64,000 nt of DNA from Treponema sp. (lineage in GTDB: Bacteria > Spirochaetota > Spirochaetia > Treponematales > Treponemataceae): the NCBI GenBank assembly GCA_022510865.1, contig JAFLSQ010000001.1:1-64000 (forward strand), in the 5' to 3' direction. The position numbers were made by a program, and so were the translations under genes. Positions 1 to 9,401 of the stretch are shown in pieces; the stretch's first letter is position 1, and every line of letters starts with the position of its first letter. Below the pieces are notes generated by a model. It was not told the origin of the DNA, did not search any database, and saw only the letters and a program-made list of their open reading frames with translations.

Positions 1-21
1 AGTAACGTCACAGAAAAGCAT

Positions 22-49
22 AAAGCCGCGCGGTTGCGCGGCTTTTTTT
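22..49 (+). terminator. Rho-independent terminator
   Basis: AAAGCCGCGC-GGTT-GCGCGGCTTTTTTT: GC-rich stem followed by a T run. Confidence 0.85.
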
Positions 50-164
50 GTCAGTATGCAGAAGCATCATGCGTCTGCTATAGCACCGAAATCAGCAGCC
101 TAACCATCTCCAAGCAAATTCCCTGGCGGATTTTATTTCAGGCTGCCTTCTTTTGTGCAGAAAT

Positions 165-662
165 CTATTTTTTATACAGTTTTGGATACCAATCCGGTCT
201 ATTCGCACCCCAATACGAAGATTCTTCAAATCCCAACACCTCCATTCCGAAAATATAGAGCACTTCATCCTCATAAAAATAAACACAGTTATTATCGGTG
301 TCCATCTCAAGCTGATTAATCATATCTGTGAACGGAGTATCGAAATTGTAGAATTCTGAGCCGTTTGAATAATCCTCCACGTAGTAATAATTAGAATACG
401 GAATGTTATTGTTGTTCTTGTTCACCCATGCATCCCAATTAAAGTCAAATGACTGCGATTTGCCATCGTAAGTAATCGTCAATGTACCGGTCAAATCATG
501 CTCAAAAATCATTTTCACGATGGCTTCCTCATTTCCATTCTTCCATGTTCCTTCCCAAGATGTTCCTGAAAACATTCTTTCGCCTTGTCCACTGCATCCA
601 GCGAACACGAGGAACAGAACCAAAGCACTCGTAACTGTAAAAATTTTTGTGAATCTTTTCAT
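165..662 (-). CDS. Predicted lipoprotein of unknown function
   Basis: Start trimmed to MKRFTKIFTVTSALVLFLVFAGCS (lipobox FAGC); AGGAGG-like SD just upstream; the track ORF 165..719 extends through the promoter. Confidence 0.75.
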   Translation of the reverse strand: MKRFTKIFTVTSALVLFLVFAGCSGQGERMFSGTSWEGTWKNGNEEAIVKMIFEHDLTGTLTITYDGKSQSFDFNWDAWVNKNNNNIPYSNYYYVEDYSNGSEFYNFDTPFTDMINQLEMDTDNNCVYFYEDEVLYIFGMEVLGFEESSYWGANRPDWYPKLYKK

Positions 663-691
663 AAGATTCCTCCTTAAAATAGCATTATGAA

Positions 692-719
692 AGTATACCC
701 CCCCCTCGTATATTGTCAA
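692..719 (-). promoter_or_regulatory. Sigma-70 type promoter with poly-G tract in the spacer
   Basis: Minus strand: TTGACA-ATATACGA-GGGGGGGG-TATACT, 16-bp spacer, ~30 bp upstream of the lipoprotein ATG. Confidence 0.75.
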
Positions 720-862
720 GAAAATTCATCTACCATATCTTGTTTTTTTTAGTGGCACGGACGATTGACGGCACGGGAATCTTCTGCAATACTTACAATA
801 ATATCCGGCAGCAAAAGATGAATTTCATAGAGGATTTATGAAAATAGATTTTAATAAATTGA

Positions 863-1120
863 GTGGCAAGAAAAAAGATAACAACTGCTTTATCAGAAGA
901 GCAAGAAATCTTCCTTGGTGAAATAATGTTTGATGGTTTTCCAACACAAAAAGATATTCTGAATTCTTACTCGAATGATTATAAAAAAATCGCGCAAGAA
1001 CTGAATTCTAATTTTCCTGATTGTGGTGTAAAAGTTCTGAATGAACCGCTTTATTATTCTATGTTTAAGAAAATTGATTTCAATGTGGACAAAAAAGTTC
1101 ACCAGTATTATAAAATTTAA
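863..1120 (+). CDS. Small protein of unknown function (possibly frameshifted relative to an upstream ATG at 838)
   Basis: 85-aa ORF, GTG start without clear SD; ATG at 838 has an SD (GAGG) but shifts frame at an A6 run. Confidence 0.4.
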   Translation: MARKKITTALSEEQEIFLGEIMFDGFPTQKDILNSYSNDYKKIAQELNSNFPDCGVKVLNEPLYYSMFKKIDFNVDKKVHQYYKI

Positions 1121-1137
1121 TTTCCAAGGAGAACAAC

Positions 1138-1740
1138 ATGAACACAAAGGCAATGTACAATCTGACCTACGGGCTTTTCATTCTGACGGCGAAGGACGGC
1201 GGCAAGGACAATGGCTGCGTCGTCAACACGGTGACGCAGGTCACGAGCGAGCCGAACAGAATCGCGGTGGCGGTGAACAAATCGAATTTCACGCACGACA
1301 TGATTATGAAAACGAAAACCTTCAACGTGTCGGTGCTTGCGGAAAACTCCAAGTTCGAAACCTACAAGCACTGGGGATTCCAGAGCGGGCGCGACACGGA
1401 CAAGGCGGAATCGATTTCATTCAAACGCTCGGCAAACGGACTGATTTACCTTGCGGAAGAAACGAACGCATTCATCAGCGCGAGCGTCGTCTCCACCGTT
1501 GACCTCGGAACTCACACGCTCTTCATCGCGGACGTTACCGACTGCGAAATCCTCTCGGATGTTCCGTCCGTCACCTACGGCTTCTACCAGAAGAACATCA
1601 AGCCAAAGCCCGCCGCGCAGGAAAAGAAAAAGGGCTTCATCTGCACAATCTGCGGCTACATCTACGAGGGCGAAACGCTCCCACCAGACTTCATCTGCCC
1701 GACCTGCAAGCACCCCGCCTCGGACTTCGTGCCGCTGTGA
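1138..1740 (+). CDS. Flavin reductase-like domain plus C-terminal rubredoxin (high-molecular-weight rubredoxin)
   Basis: N-terminal flavin-reductase-like sequence; C-terminal CTICGYIYEG...CPTCKHPASDF rubredoxin Cys motifs; SD AAGGAG. Confidence 0.85.
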   Translation: MNTKAMYNLTYGLFILTAKDGGKDNGCVVNTVTQVTSEPNRIAVAVNKSNFTHDMIMKTKTFNVSVLAENSKFETYKHWGFQSGRDTDKAESISFKRSANGLIYLAEETNAFISASVVSTVDLGTHTLFIADVTDCEILSDVPSVTYGFYQKNIKPKPAAQEKKKGFICTICGYIYEGETLPPDFICPTCKHPASDFVPL

Positions 1741-2171
1741 GGTTTTGGCAAACTCTGATGAAAGAAAACGGCATGAAAATCCCCATATTCTCATGCAAGC
1801 AAAAAATTTCTGCGCTGATTTTTCTTGCCGTTTTCTTCCGGGCATTTTCTGTTGCGCACGGCATCACGCTTCTTGACCACACAAAAATCGCAGAGCTGTC
1901 GCGTTTCAGGATAATGGGCGAAATTGAGTTGCGCTCAGAGAAAAGCAGGGAATCGCAGGCGGATTTTCGGACGCTGAACCACAACGGCGGAATGCAGATG
2001 CTCGTGCTCGAAATCATTGGGCACGACGCTCAGAACGATGTGCCCGGCCTGTGGCTTTATGTCCTCACCACCGTCCCGATGTGGGTTGACAGCGGCGAAT
2101 ACATTGACCGGCACACAAAATTCCTGATTTTTCTCCCTGATGATATGCCCGTATTTGATTTTGAGACCTGA
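1737..2171 (+). CDS. Secreted/hypothetical protein
   Basis: ORF with hydrophobic N-terminus; start uncertain (GTG 1737, ATG 1758 or ATG 1773). Confidence 0.5.
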   Translation: MRFWQTLMKENGMKIPIFSCKQKISALIFLAVFFRAFSVAHGITLLDHTKIAELSRFRIMGEIELRSEKSRESQADFRTLNHNGGMQMLVLEIIGHDAQNDVPGLWLYVLTTVPMWVDSGEYIDRHTKFLIFLPDDMPVFDFET

Positions 2172-2191
2172 CCGGCAAAACTAAAATCGTT

Positions 2192-3292
2192 TTATATCCG
2201 CATATTCATCCGCTCGCGCACTTCTTCCAGCGTTTTCACGCCAATCTCGCGGGCACGTGCGGCACCGTCAAGCAGAATTTTCCGGATATACTCGGGGTCA
2301 GACTCAAGTCTCGCGCGTTCCGCACGCAGCGGGCGGAGTTTTTCGTTCAACGCCTCGGTAAGCTGATTTTTCAGCGCGCCGCCGCCACCATCGCCAATAC
2401 GCGCGGCAATCGCCTCGGGTGCCTCGCCGGTACAAAGCGAGATAATCATCAGAAGATTTGAGACTTCCGGGCGGTTCACCGGGTCATAAGTGATGTTCCT
2501 GTCCTGGTCAGTTTTCGCTTTTTTGATGAGCTTCGCGGTCTCGTCCTCAGTCGCGCTGAGCATAATCGCATTTCCACGGCTTTTGCTCATTTTCTGGCTT
2601 CCGTCCAGCCCCAGAACCACCGGAGATTTTGAAAGCAGTGCCTGCGGCTCGGGAAAAACAGGCTCTTTTCCAGCGTCCAGGCAGAATTTCTTGTTAAAAC
2701 GGCTTGCGATTGTCCGGCTCATCTCCAGATGAGGAAGCTGATCTTTTCCGACGGGCACGACGTTGCCTTTGCAGAACAGGATATCACACGCCTGATGGAC
2801 GGGGTAAGTGTACATTCCGGCGTTCACGTTTTTCAATCCCGCGCTCTCAATCTCCTCTTTAACGGTGGGATTCCGGCTCAGCTCGGCGTTCGAGACCAAA
2901 GTCAAAAACGGAATCATCAGCTGATTGCATTCGGGCACATAACTGTGAGGGTAAATAATCACGTCCTGCCTGCTTGGGTCAAGTCCCGCTGCAAGATAGT
3001 CCAGCGTGAGCTGTTTTGTGTTCTCGCTGATTTCCTGATATGCGTCATGGTCAGTGAGCACCTGATAATCGGCAATCAAAATCATTGTGGGAACGCCAAG
3101 GTTGGCAAGGCGCACGCGGTTTTGAATCGTGCCAAAATAATGCCCGATGTGCAGACGGCCGGTGGGACGGTCGCCCGTGAGAACCCGGTATTTTTTGGGA
3201 TTTTTGGTCAAATCCTCCTCGATTTTCCGGCTCCGCTCCAAAGCAGCCTCAAAACTTTTGTTGATGTCTGTGTACTGAATCTCTTCGCCCAT
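2192..3292 (-). CDS. trpS: Tryptophanyl-tRNA synthetase
   Basis: TGDRPTGRLHIGHYFGT and KMSKSRGN motifs; start trimmed to MGEEIQYTD with SD GAGG. Confidence 0.93.
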   Translation of the reverse strand: MGEEIQYTDINKSFEAALERSRKIEEDLTKNPKKYRVLTGDRPTGRLHIGHYFGTIQNRVRLANLGVPTMILIADYQVLTDHDAYQEISENTKQLTLDYLAAGLDPSRQDVIIYPHSYVPECNQLMIPFLTLVSNAELSRNPTVKEEIESAGLKNVNAGMYTYPVHQACDILFCKGNVVPVGKDQLPHLEMSRTIASRFNKKFCLDAGKEPVFPEPQALLSKSPVVLGLDGSQKMSKSRGNAIMLSATEDETAKLIKKAKTDQDRNITYDPVNRPEVSNLLMIISLCTGEAPEAIAARIGDGGGGALKNQLTEALNEKLRPLRAERARLESDPEYIRKILLDGAARAREIGVKTLEEVRERMNMRI

Positions 3293-3533
3293 TTTTTCCT
3301 CACAAATTGTCCTGATGTTTTCAGCGATGAAAAAAAACGATTTTTTTGCTTTGCCGAAAACGCCGTTTGCAGTGAACCAAGAAACGGCACTTGTGCTTAA
3401 AAAGATCAAGTCTATTTTAGTCGCACTTTTTAAGCGTCGCTGTATTTTACACAGAAACAGCGGGATTTTCAACAACGCGGATGTTTTTATAAAGTCACCG
3501 CAGAGTTTTCCGAAAATCAAAAAGAAGGTTTGC

Positions 3534-4148
3534 ATGAAAAAACGATTTTTTATCCCGGGCACTTTTTTTATCATCATTCTGGTTTTGTTTGCGGCCGGAT
3601 GCCGCTCTGTTCCAAGCCAGAAATCACAAGGGCGACCGCTTTCCCGTCAGCTTCTTGGAAAAGGCATTATGAGCGCAAAGCAGCTCGCGTCGTTTTTCAT
3701 CCAGAACAACCCGGATGCGGATTACGCGCATATTCTGAACTTTGCCAGAATTTACATTGATGAGGCGAACGCGGAGGGAATCAACTCTGATGTGGCGTTC
3801 GCGCAGATGTGCCTTGAGACCGGGTATCTGCGTTTTGGCGGACTTGTCCAGCCCGAATGGCACAATTACTGCGGACTTGGCGCGATGGATGCCGCGCACC
3901 CCGGAGAGATTTTTGAGACGGAACGACTTGGAGTGCGCGCCCACATCCAGCATCTTCAGGCCTACGCCACAACAGAGGACGTTCCGCTCAAAAAAGAACT
4001 GATTGACCCGCGTTACAGCTGGGTTCACAAAACCAAACTTGCGGTCACGGTGGATGACCTTGCCGGCACTTGGGCGACAGACCCCGCATACGGTGCAAAA
4101 CTCGATGATATTCTGGAGCGCATGGCTGTCAATCGCGCAAAAAAATAA
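3534..4148 (+). CDS. Lipoprotein with glucosaminidase-type domain
   Basis: Lipobox LFAAGC; SDVAFAQMCLETGYLRFGG...NYCGLGAMD resembles the glucosaminidase/FlgJ family. Confidence 0.75.
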   Translation: MKKRFFIPGTFFIIILVLFAAGCRSVPSQKSQGRPLSRQLLGKGIMSAKQLASFFIQNNPDADYAHILNFARIYIDEANAEGINSDVAFAQMCLETGYLRFGGLVQPEWHNYCGLGAMDAAHPGEIFETERLGVRAHIQHLQAYATTEDVPLKKELIDPRYSWVHKTKLAVTVDDLAGTWATDPAYGAKLDDILERMAVNRAKK

Positions 4149-4847
4149 TCAGCCTATCGTTGTGCCCACATAATCCTTGTCATTCAAAATCGCATGAATG
4201 TTCGGGATGTTTTTTCCGGCGGCGCAAATCACTTTCATTCCAAGCTCGCTCGCTTTTTTGGAGGCAATCGGGTCGAACGGGCAGTTTTTTCCGGGAACCC
4301 ACTCATCGCCGACCATCTTGCGAAAATCCGCCCAGCTGATTGTATCGAGCGGCCTTGCATCAGGATTTTTTCTGGGGTCATCGGTGTAAACTTTCTCGAT
4401 ATTCGAGAGATTGACGATTGTTTTTGCCCCAAAACGCTCGCCAAGGTAAACCGCGTCCGTGTCAGTCGAAAATCCGGGCTTCCATCCGCTTGCAACAAGA
4501 ACTTGGCCGTCAAAACTCAGATTTTCCAACGTCGGATTGTAAACCACGTCATTTTTGCAGTACGCGCCAAAACTGGCCTTCAAAAGCTGCGCGTTGATTC
4601 TGGTCGCCATGATGCCGATCCAGTCCGCAGAATCAGAGTCGGATTTAAAACCCGTGGCCGCGGCAACATCATTGTACGCATTCTGATAAACCCGTGCAGG
4701 CGCACCTCCGCCCGCGACCAAAATAAGCCGGCGAGATTTATCCTCATCAAGCCACGATGCGCACATCTTAACGAATCCGGCAAGAAAATCCACATCCGGT
4801 TTGTCCGGAACGATAATTGAACCGCCCACGCTCAAAACTTTTGTCAT
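4149..4847 (-). CDS. pyrH: UMP kinase, archaeal/spirochaete-type
   Basis: Amino-acid kinase family (VLSVGGSIIVP, LVAGGGAPAR, STDTDAVYLGERFGAKTIVNLSNIEKVYTDDP); start trimmed to MTKVLSVGG. Confidence 0.85.
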   Translation of the reverse strand: MTKVLSVGGSIIVPDKPDVDFLAGFVKMCASWLDEDKSRRLILVAGGGAPARVYQNAYNDVAAATGFKSDSDSADWIGIMATRINAQLLKASFGAYCKNDVVYNPTLENLSFDGQVLVASGWKPGFSTDTDAVYLGERFGAKTIVNLSNIEKVYTDDPRKNPDARPLDTISWADFRKMVGDEWVPGKNCPFDPIASKKASELGMKVICAAGKNIPNIHAILNDKDYVGTTIG

Positions 4848-6562
4848 CAGTACACTCCTTTTACAACTGGAACAGTCCAGTAGCTGCTGTATTTTACCGT
4901 GTTTTCGCTCGCCTCTTCCCAAATGGACTGCAACGCGAAACTTCTTGGCTGCTGCACAATTTTGTTGTCCAGACTGAACGGCTTCAACTGATTCCATCCG
5001 CGCGAAAAAGAAATGTGATGAGAATCCAGATTGCCAAAATAATATTCCCTGCTGTCCGCCGCGATTCCCTCGCTCCATTTTTTGTATTCCAATCCTGCGC
5101 CAATTGCGGGGTCTACCGGAATCCAGCCGACTTTCTCAATGTAGAATTCGCACCACCAGTGGCTCTGCGTCATCAAATCGCGGCAGACAAGAATTCCGGC
5201 ATCTGTCATCGCAGGAATTCCTGATGCTCTGAGCAGAGCGGTGTAAATCACGGCGTAGTCATAAGCATCGCCTTTTTTTCCTCTCAGCAAATCAAGCGGA
5301 TTCGCAGTGTTTTTCCGCAAATCACTTTGAATTCTGAAATTATCGCACATATAATCGTAAATCAGTTTTGCTTTTTTATACGGATTTTTCTCCCGTCCCG
5401 CAATTTCATCCGCAAGCGCGACAATCCGCTCGTCCGCGCTCGGCACAAGCTCATCTGGCCTCATTGCGATTGAATACAGACTGCGGTCGGTCTCTTTGTA
5501 CGCCGAAACCCTGTCCGCTTTCACCTCGGAGCGAATCTCGTAAACCGGAATAATGAAAGTCTGCGAGAAAACGCTTTTTGACGCATCATTTTTGCTTTTT
5601 GCAACCTGATGAATAAGATTGTTCTGGTAGCCGGTAAAAAGTGGCGGCGGAACAACCTCCGTCATCTCGTACTGCTGCTGCGAGACACTTACAGAAGGCA
5701 AGGGGCAACGCAGCGTGATTACTGTGGCGTTTGACACGCTCACATCGGCAATATCGGCGGAATACTGCACCAGAAAGATTTTTTTGTTCGTGTAGCTTTT
5801 TGTGCCCACATCCTGGCTGACAATCAGATTTTTTGGCTCGGATTTTTCTTTCCTGTTGTCTACCAGAACAACGCCGCTGTACGCGCCGTCCGGAACGTGC
5901 AGTCGAATCTCTGTGTCTGACCAGGAAATGTAATCGTAATCATTCTCGCTTGCGGCAATCATATTTTCTGTGAGCACCGGAATGTTTGATAAATCCCCGC
6001 TCTCAATCAGATTGTTGTAGTTCGCGGTAAAATACACTTTTGACTGATTCCGGCTGTCCCCAAAGTTGCTGCCGTTAATCACAAGAACATCGCCAACAGA
6101 GACCCGCTCCGCAGACAAATAACTGATTACGGGCTTGGTCGCAGAAAAATCGGCATTGGTAACGACAGGCACTGGAATATCAGTCTCGTTCGCAAAAATT
6201 GCGGGCGCGGAACGCGCATCGCGCGTTCCGACAATCACAAGGCCGTCACGCACAGAGGCAGGCAGGACAATCCGGATGAGGTTGTCGCTCCAAAAAAGAT
6301 ACGAGCTTGCCGTAAGACGACTGCCCGCAATCTCCACATAACTCATATCGCGCTCATTGCCAAAATTCTTCCCGCTGATTAAAATCACATCGCCCGGCGA
6401 GCCTACAGGCGGAACAACAGAGTCAATCTGCGGCACAGCCTTGCTTTTCACGGAAAAGAGAAAAAACAAACCGATTACAATCGCCAAAATCGCAATGCCA
6501 GTCGCCCATCGCAAAAGCGGGGAACGGCGAAAAGAATAACTTATTTTTCCAGACGAATTCAC
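4847..6562 (-). CDS. Membrane-anchored protein with two IPT/TIG domains and a transglutaminase-like domain
   Basis: N-terminal TM; IDSVVPPVGSPGDVILISGKNFG and ISYLSAERVSVGDVLVINGSNFG; SHWWCEFYIEKVGWIPVDPA transglutaminase-core His/Asp region. Confidence 0.8.
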   Translation of the reverse strand: MNSSGKISYSFRRSPLLRWATGIAILAIVIGLFFLFSVKSKAVPQIDSVVPPVGSPGDVILISGKNFGNERDMSYVEIAGSRLTASSYLFWSDNLIRIVLPASVRDGLVIVGTRDARSAPAIFANETDIPVPVVTNADFSATKPVISYLSAERVSVGDVLVINGSNFGDSRNQSKVYFTANYNNLIESGDLSNIPVLTENMIAASENDYDYISWSDTEIRLHVPDGAYSGVVLVDNRKEKSEPKNLIVSQDVGTKSYTNKKIFLVQYSADIADVSVSNATVITLRCPLPSVSVSQQQYEMTEVVPPPLFTGYQNNLIHQVAKSKNDASKSVFSQTFIIPVYEIRSEVKADRVSAYKETDRSLYSIAMRPDELVPSADERIVALADEIAGREKNPYKKAKLIYDYMCDNFRIQSDLRKNTANPLDLLRGKKGDAYDYAVIYTALLRASGIPAMTDAGILVCRDLMTQSHWWCEFYIEKVGWIPVDPAIGAGLEYKKWSEGIAADSREYYFGNLDSHHISFSRGWNQLKPFSLDNKIVQQPRSFALQSIWEEASENTVKYSSYWTVPVVKGVY

Positions 6563-7242
6563 TCGTTTTTACCCGATACCACCGCTCTGGGAACGTTAAT
6601 TTCCGCAAAAACAGGAAAATCGCCCATTCCCGGAACAGTGATTCTTATAGAAATCGTGTCTTCTTTGAAGTCGGGGCGCAGAACGTTAATTTCGCGCAAA
6701 TTATCAGAAAGTACCTGATTATTTATGGTCTGACCTCGGGAAGAATTCACTGTCTCGTGTATATTACCAGAAACTACGACATTTTTTCCACTGTCAAATG
6801 AAACATTGTTCGCGCTCGCGGAAAAAGAAACAATTGGCGATGAGACCGGCCCGGCACCGGCGGATGCAACAACGTTCCCGGCAGCAGAATCAGTTTTATT
6901 CGCGCGAACCGGAATGAGCAGCGCGAGCAAAGCAGCCGCGGCAGCGGCAATCGGAATGTAAAAACCAGGCCGCGCATAACGTTTCTCTGCGGATTTTTTT
7001 GCGTTTTTGGAATAGGACATTTTAAGCATAAGACGCTCATAACTGCCCTCAAGAAAATGCTCATCAGGAGTGATTGCTTTGGAATCCGCGGTCAAAGAAA
7101 CGTGCAGCGAGCGGATAATCTCAAGCTGTTTTTTGCAGTCAGGACAATTCTGGACATGAGCCTCGTACTGCTTCGCGTAAACTTCCGGCAATTCATTGTC
7201 CAAATAGACAGAGTGAATATCTTTAGTCGGGCAAAAAGACAT
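6559..7242 (-). CDS. Zinc-finger (ZAS-like) anti-sigma factor
   Basis: N-terminal HVQNCPDCKKQLE HxxxCxxC motif, single TM, gene overlaps the sigma-factor gene. Confidence 0.8.
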   Translation of the reverse strand: MSFCPTKDIHSVYLDNELPEVYAKQYEAHVQNCPDCKKQLEIIRSLHVSLTADSKAITPDEHFLEGSYERLMLKMSYSKNAKKSAEKRYARPGFYIPIAAAAAALLALLIPVRANKTDSAAGNVVASAGAGPVSSPIVSFSASANNVSFDSGKNVVVSGNIHETVNSSRGQTINNQVLSDNLREINVLRPDFKEDTISIRITVPGMGDFPVFAEINVPRAVVSGKNE

Positions 7243-7789
7243 TATCTTCTCCTATTATTTTAACAAGCTGCTCACGCGCCCTGAAAATCCTAACTTTCAC
7301 ATTGCCTTCTGTAATGCCCAGCACACGGCCAATTTCCTTGTAATTCAAGCCGGCATACTCGCGGAGCATAAGCACATCCTGTAGGTTTTGCGGCAGTTTT
7401 TTCAAGGCATCTCTTGCTTTTAAAATCGACTCCTGCTTCAATAAATCAGTCTCACCTGATTCCGATTTTCTGGCATCGCTGTACAAAACCTTCTCGTAGG
7501 CTTTTTTCTCGCGATTCCTGCGCTTCACATAATTCAGGGAAGCGTTTTTGACCACCCGAATCAGCCAATATTTGGCATCATTCAATGAGGGAAAAACAAG
7601 AGATTTCTCATTGGCCTTTATAAGCGAATCATGCGCCAAATCCTCTGCGGCTTCCTCGTCATTCACAACACGGTATGCGATTTTAAAAAGCATCTGCATT
7701 GACGCATCGTAAATTTTCTTAAAATCCGCGGGATTGCCGGCATTCAGCGCCACATCATCCAACTTTCCCTCATCTGCTTTTGTAAACAC
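7223..7789 (-). CDS. ECF-type RNA polymerase sigma factor
   Basis: Sigma region 2 (MLFKIAYRVVNDEEAAEDLAHDSLIKA) and region 4 (LPQNLQDVLMLREYAGLNYKEIGRVLGITEGNVKVRIFRAREQL). Confidence 0.9.
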   Translation of the reverse strand: MFTKADEGKLDDVALNAGNPADFKKIYDASMQMLFKIAYRVVNDEEAAEDLAHDSLIKANEKSLVFPSLNDAKYWLIRVVKNASLNYVKRRNREKKAYEKVLYSDARKSESGETDLLKQESILKARDALKKLPQNLQDVLMLREYAGLNYKEIGRVLGITEGNVKVRIFRAREQLVKIIGEDNVFLPD

Positions 7790-7823
7790 GTCAACTCCAA
7801 AAAGGTTACAAAAAATTCACGAT

Positions 7824-9401
7824 TTATGAGCGTTTCCACGCAGGACCGTTCGGCGTATCAATAATAATAACACCACGGGAAGCCAGCTGGTTACGAATCT
7901 CATCTGCCCGCGCAAAGTCTTTTGATTTTTTTGCGGCGGTGCGCTCCGCAACAAGCGCGTCAATCTCAGGGGCCTCCGGGTCATCAGCGTGAGCGTTCGC
8001 GGATGCAAGCGCATCATCCCCGGATTTTTCCGCGATATTCAAAGCCGATTGCTCAGCCAGAACGTCAAATCCATTTTTTATTACGTCAAGGCTAAGAACA
8101 TCGTCCATTTTTAAAATTGAGGCAAGGCAGACGCTCGCCTTCTCGCCGGATTTTCCGCCCGCCTCTTTCTGCATTGCTGCCATTGCGACCGGCGTGGCAA
8201 GGTCATTCTCAAGACCCGCCCGGAATTTCGCGAAATTCTCCGTGTTTGCGTCAACGCCAGCAAGAATATCGGTGAAATTTTCTTTTGTGAGGCCAAGGCC
8301 TTCCTCGTCGTTCGCGCGGGCAATCAGTTTTGCGATTCGTCCGTTCAGCGCCGAGCGTCCGTTTTTCGCGCTCTCCATCGCTTCAAGTGAGAAAATCAGC
8401 TGCTTTCTGTAATGCCCGCCCAGAAGGAAAAACCTGTAGTCAAGCGGAGCGAATCCCTTGTCTTTGAGCGAGAAGCCTTTCTCGGCGGGAAGCGTGGTCT
8501 GCAAGGTGATGAAGTGCCCGCTTGATTTGCTCATCTTGCCGCCCTCAAGAATCAGAAATTCGTTGTGAAGCCAGTAATTAACCCACGGGCCTTTCGCACG
8601 CACCTCGTCTGAGAAACTGCCCTCGCTCTGCGCAATCTCATTCGTGTGATGGACGGGAACGTGGTCGATTCCGCCGGTGTGGATGTCAAAATGCTTGCCA
8701 AGATATTTCATGCTCATCGCCGAGCACTCGATGTGCCAGCCTGGGTATCCGCGCCCCCACGGACTGTCCCACGTCATCGCCTGATTCTCAAATTTGCTCT
8801 TGGTGAACCAAAGCACGAAGTCGCCGGGATTGCGCTTGTTCTCGTCAACGACAACGACGTTCCGCCTGCCTTTGCCCGCGACGAGTTTGTCAAGGTCAAG
8901 ATTCGCGAGCTTTCCGTAATCGGGGAAAGTCGAAATGTCAAAATAAAGATTTCCGCCCGCCATGTACGTGTGACCGTTCGCCTCGATTTTCTGAATCAGC
9001 TCAATCATCTCGCCGATGTGCTCGGTCGCCTTGCAAATCACGTCCGGCCTGCGGATGTTGAGCGCGTCGATGTCCTTCATAAAAGCGTCCGTGTAGAACT
9101 GCGCCACTTCCAGAACGCTCTGATGACGCTCCTCGGCGGATTTTTTCATCTTGTCCTCGCCGTCATCGCCGTCTCCGGTGAGGTGGCCGACATCGGTTAT
9201 GTTCATCACGTGCTTGATGTCGTAGCCCAGCATGGTGAGCGTCTTGTCCAGCACATCCAGAAAAACGTACGCCCGCAGATTCCCGATGTGCGCATAATTG
9301 TAGACAGTCGGCCCGCACCCGTAAAAACCGACGTGACCTTCTGTAATCGGTTTGAAATCCTGAATTTTGTGCCCCATCGTGTTATACAGTTTAAGTGCCA
9401 T
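7824..9401 (-). CDS. cysS: Cysteinyl-tRNA synthetase
   Basis: [57 protein letters not shown]. Confidence 0.95.
   Translation of the reverse strand: MALKLYNTMGHKIQDFKPITEGHVGFYGCGPTVYNYAHIGNLRAYVFLDVLDKTLTMLGYDIKHVMNITDVGHLTGDGDDGEDKMKKSAEERHQSVLEVAQFYTDAFMKDIDALNIRRPDVICKATEHIGEMIELIQKIEANGHTYMAGGNLYFDISTFPDYGKLANLDLDKLVAGKGRRNVVVVDENKRNPGDFVLWFTKSKFENQAMTWDSPWGRGYPGWHIECSAMSMKYLGKHFDIHTGGIDHVPVHHTNEIAQSEGSFSDEVRAKGPWVNYWLHNEFLILEGGKMSKSSGHFITLQTTLPAEKGFSLKDKGFAPLDYRFFLLGGHYRKQLIFSLEAMESAKNGRSALNGRIAKLIARANDEEGLGLTKENFTDILAGVDANTENFAKFRAGLENDLATPVAMAAMQKEAGGKSGEKASVCLASILKMDDVLSLDVIKNGFDVLAEQSALNIAEKSGDDALASANAHADDPEAPEIDALVAERTAAKKSKDFARADEIRNQLASRGVIIIDTPNGPAWKRS

Noticed and set aside
752-775. 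Second possible sigma-54 site TGGCACGGACGATTGA near 752
   Set aside because: -12 element reads TG instead of GC at the required spacing.
2729-3400. 223-aa plus-strand ORF
   Set aside because: Antisense shadow of trpS, Cys/His composition typical of reversed codons, no domain.
3293-3533. T-box riboswitch upstream of trpS
   Set aside because: No AGGGUGGnACCGCG T-box sequence found; hairpins retained only as an unexplained leader/operator.
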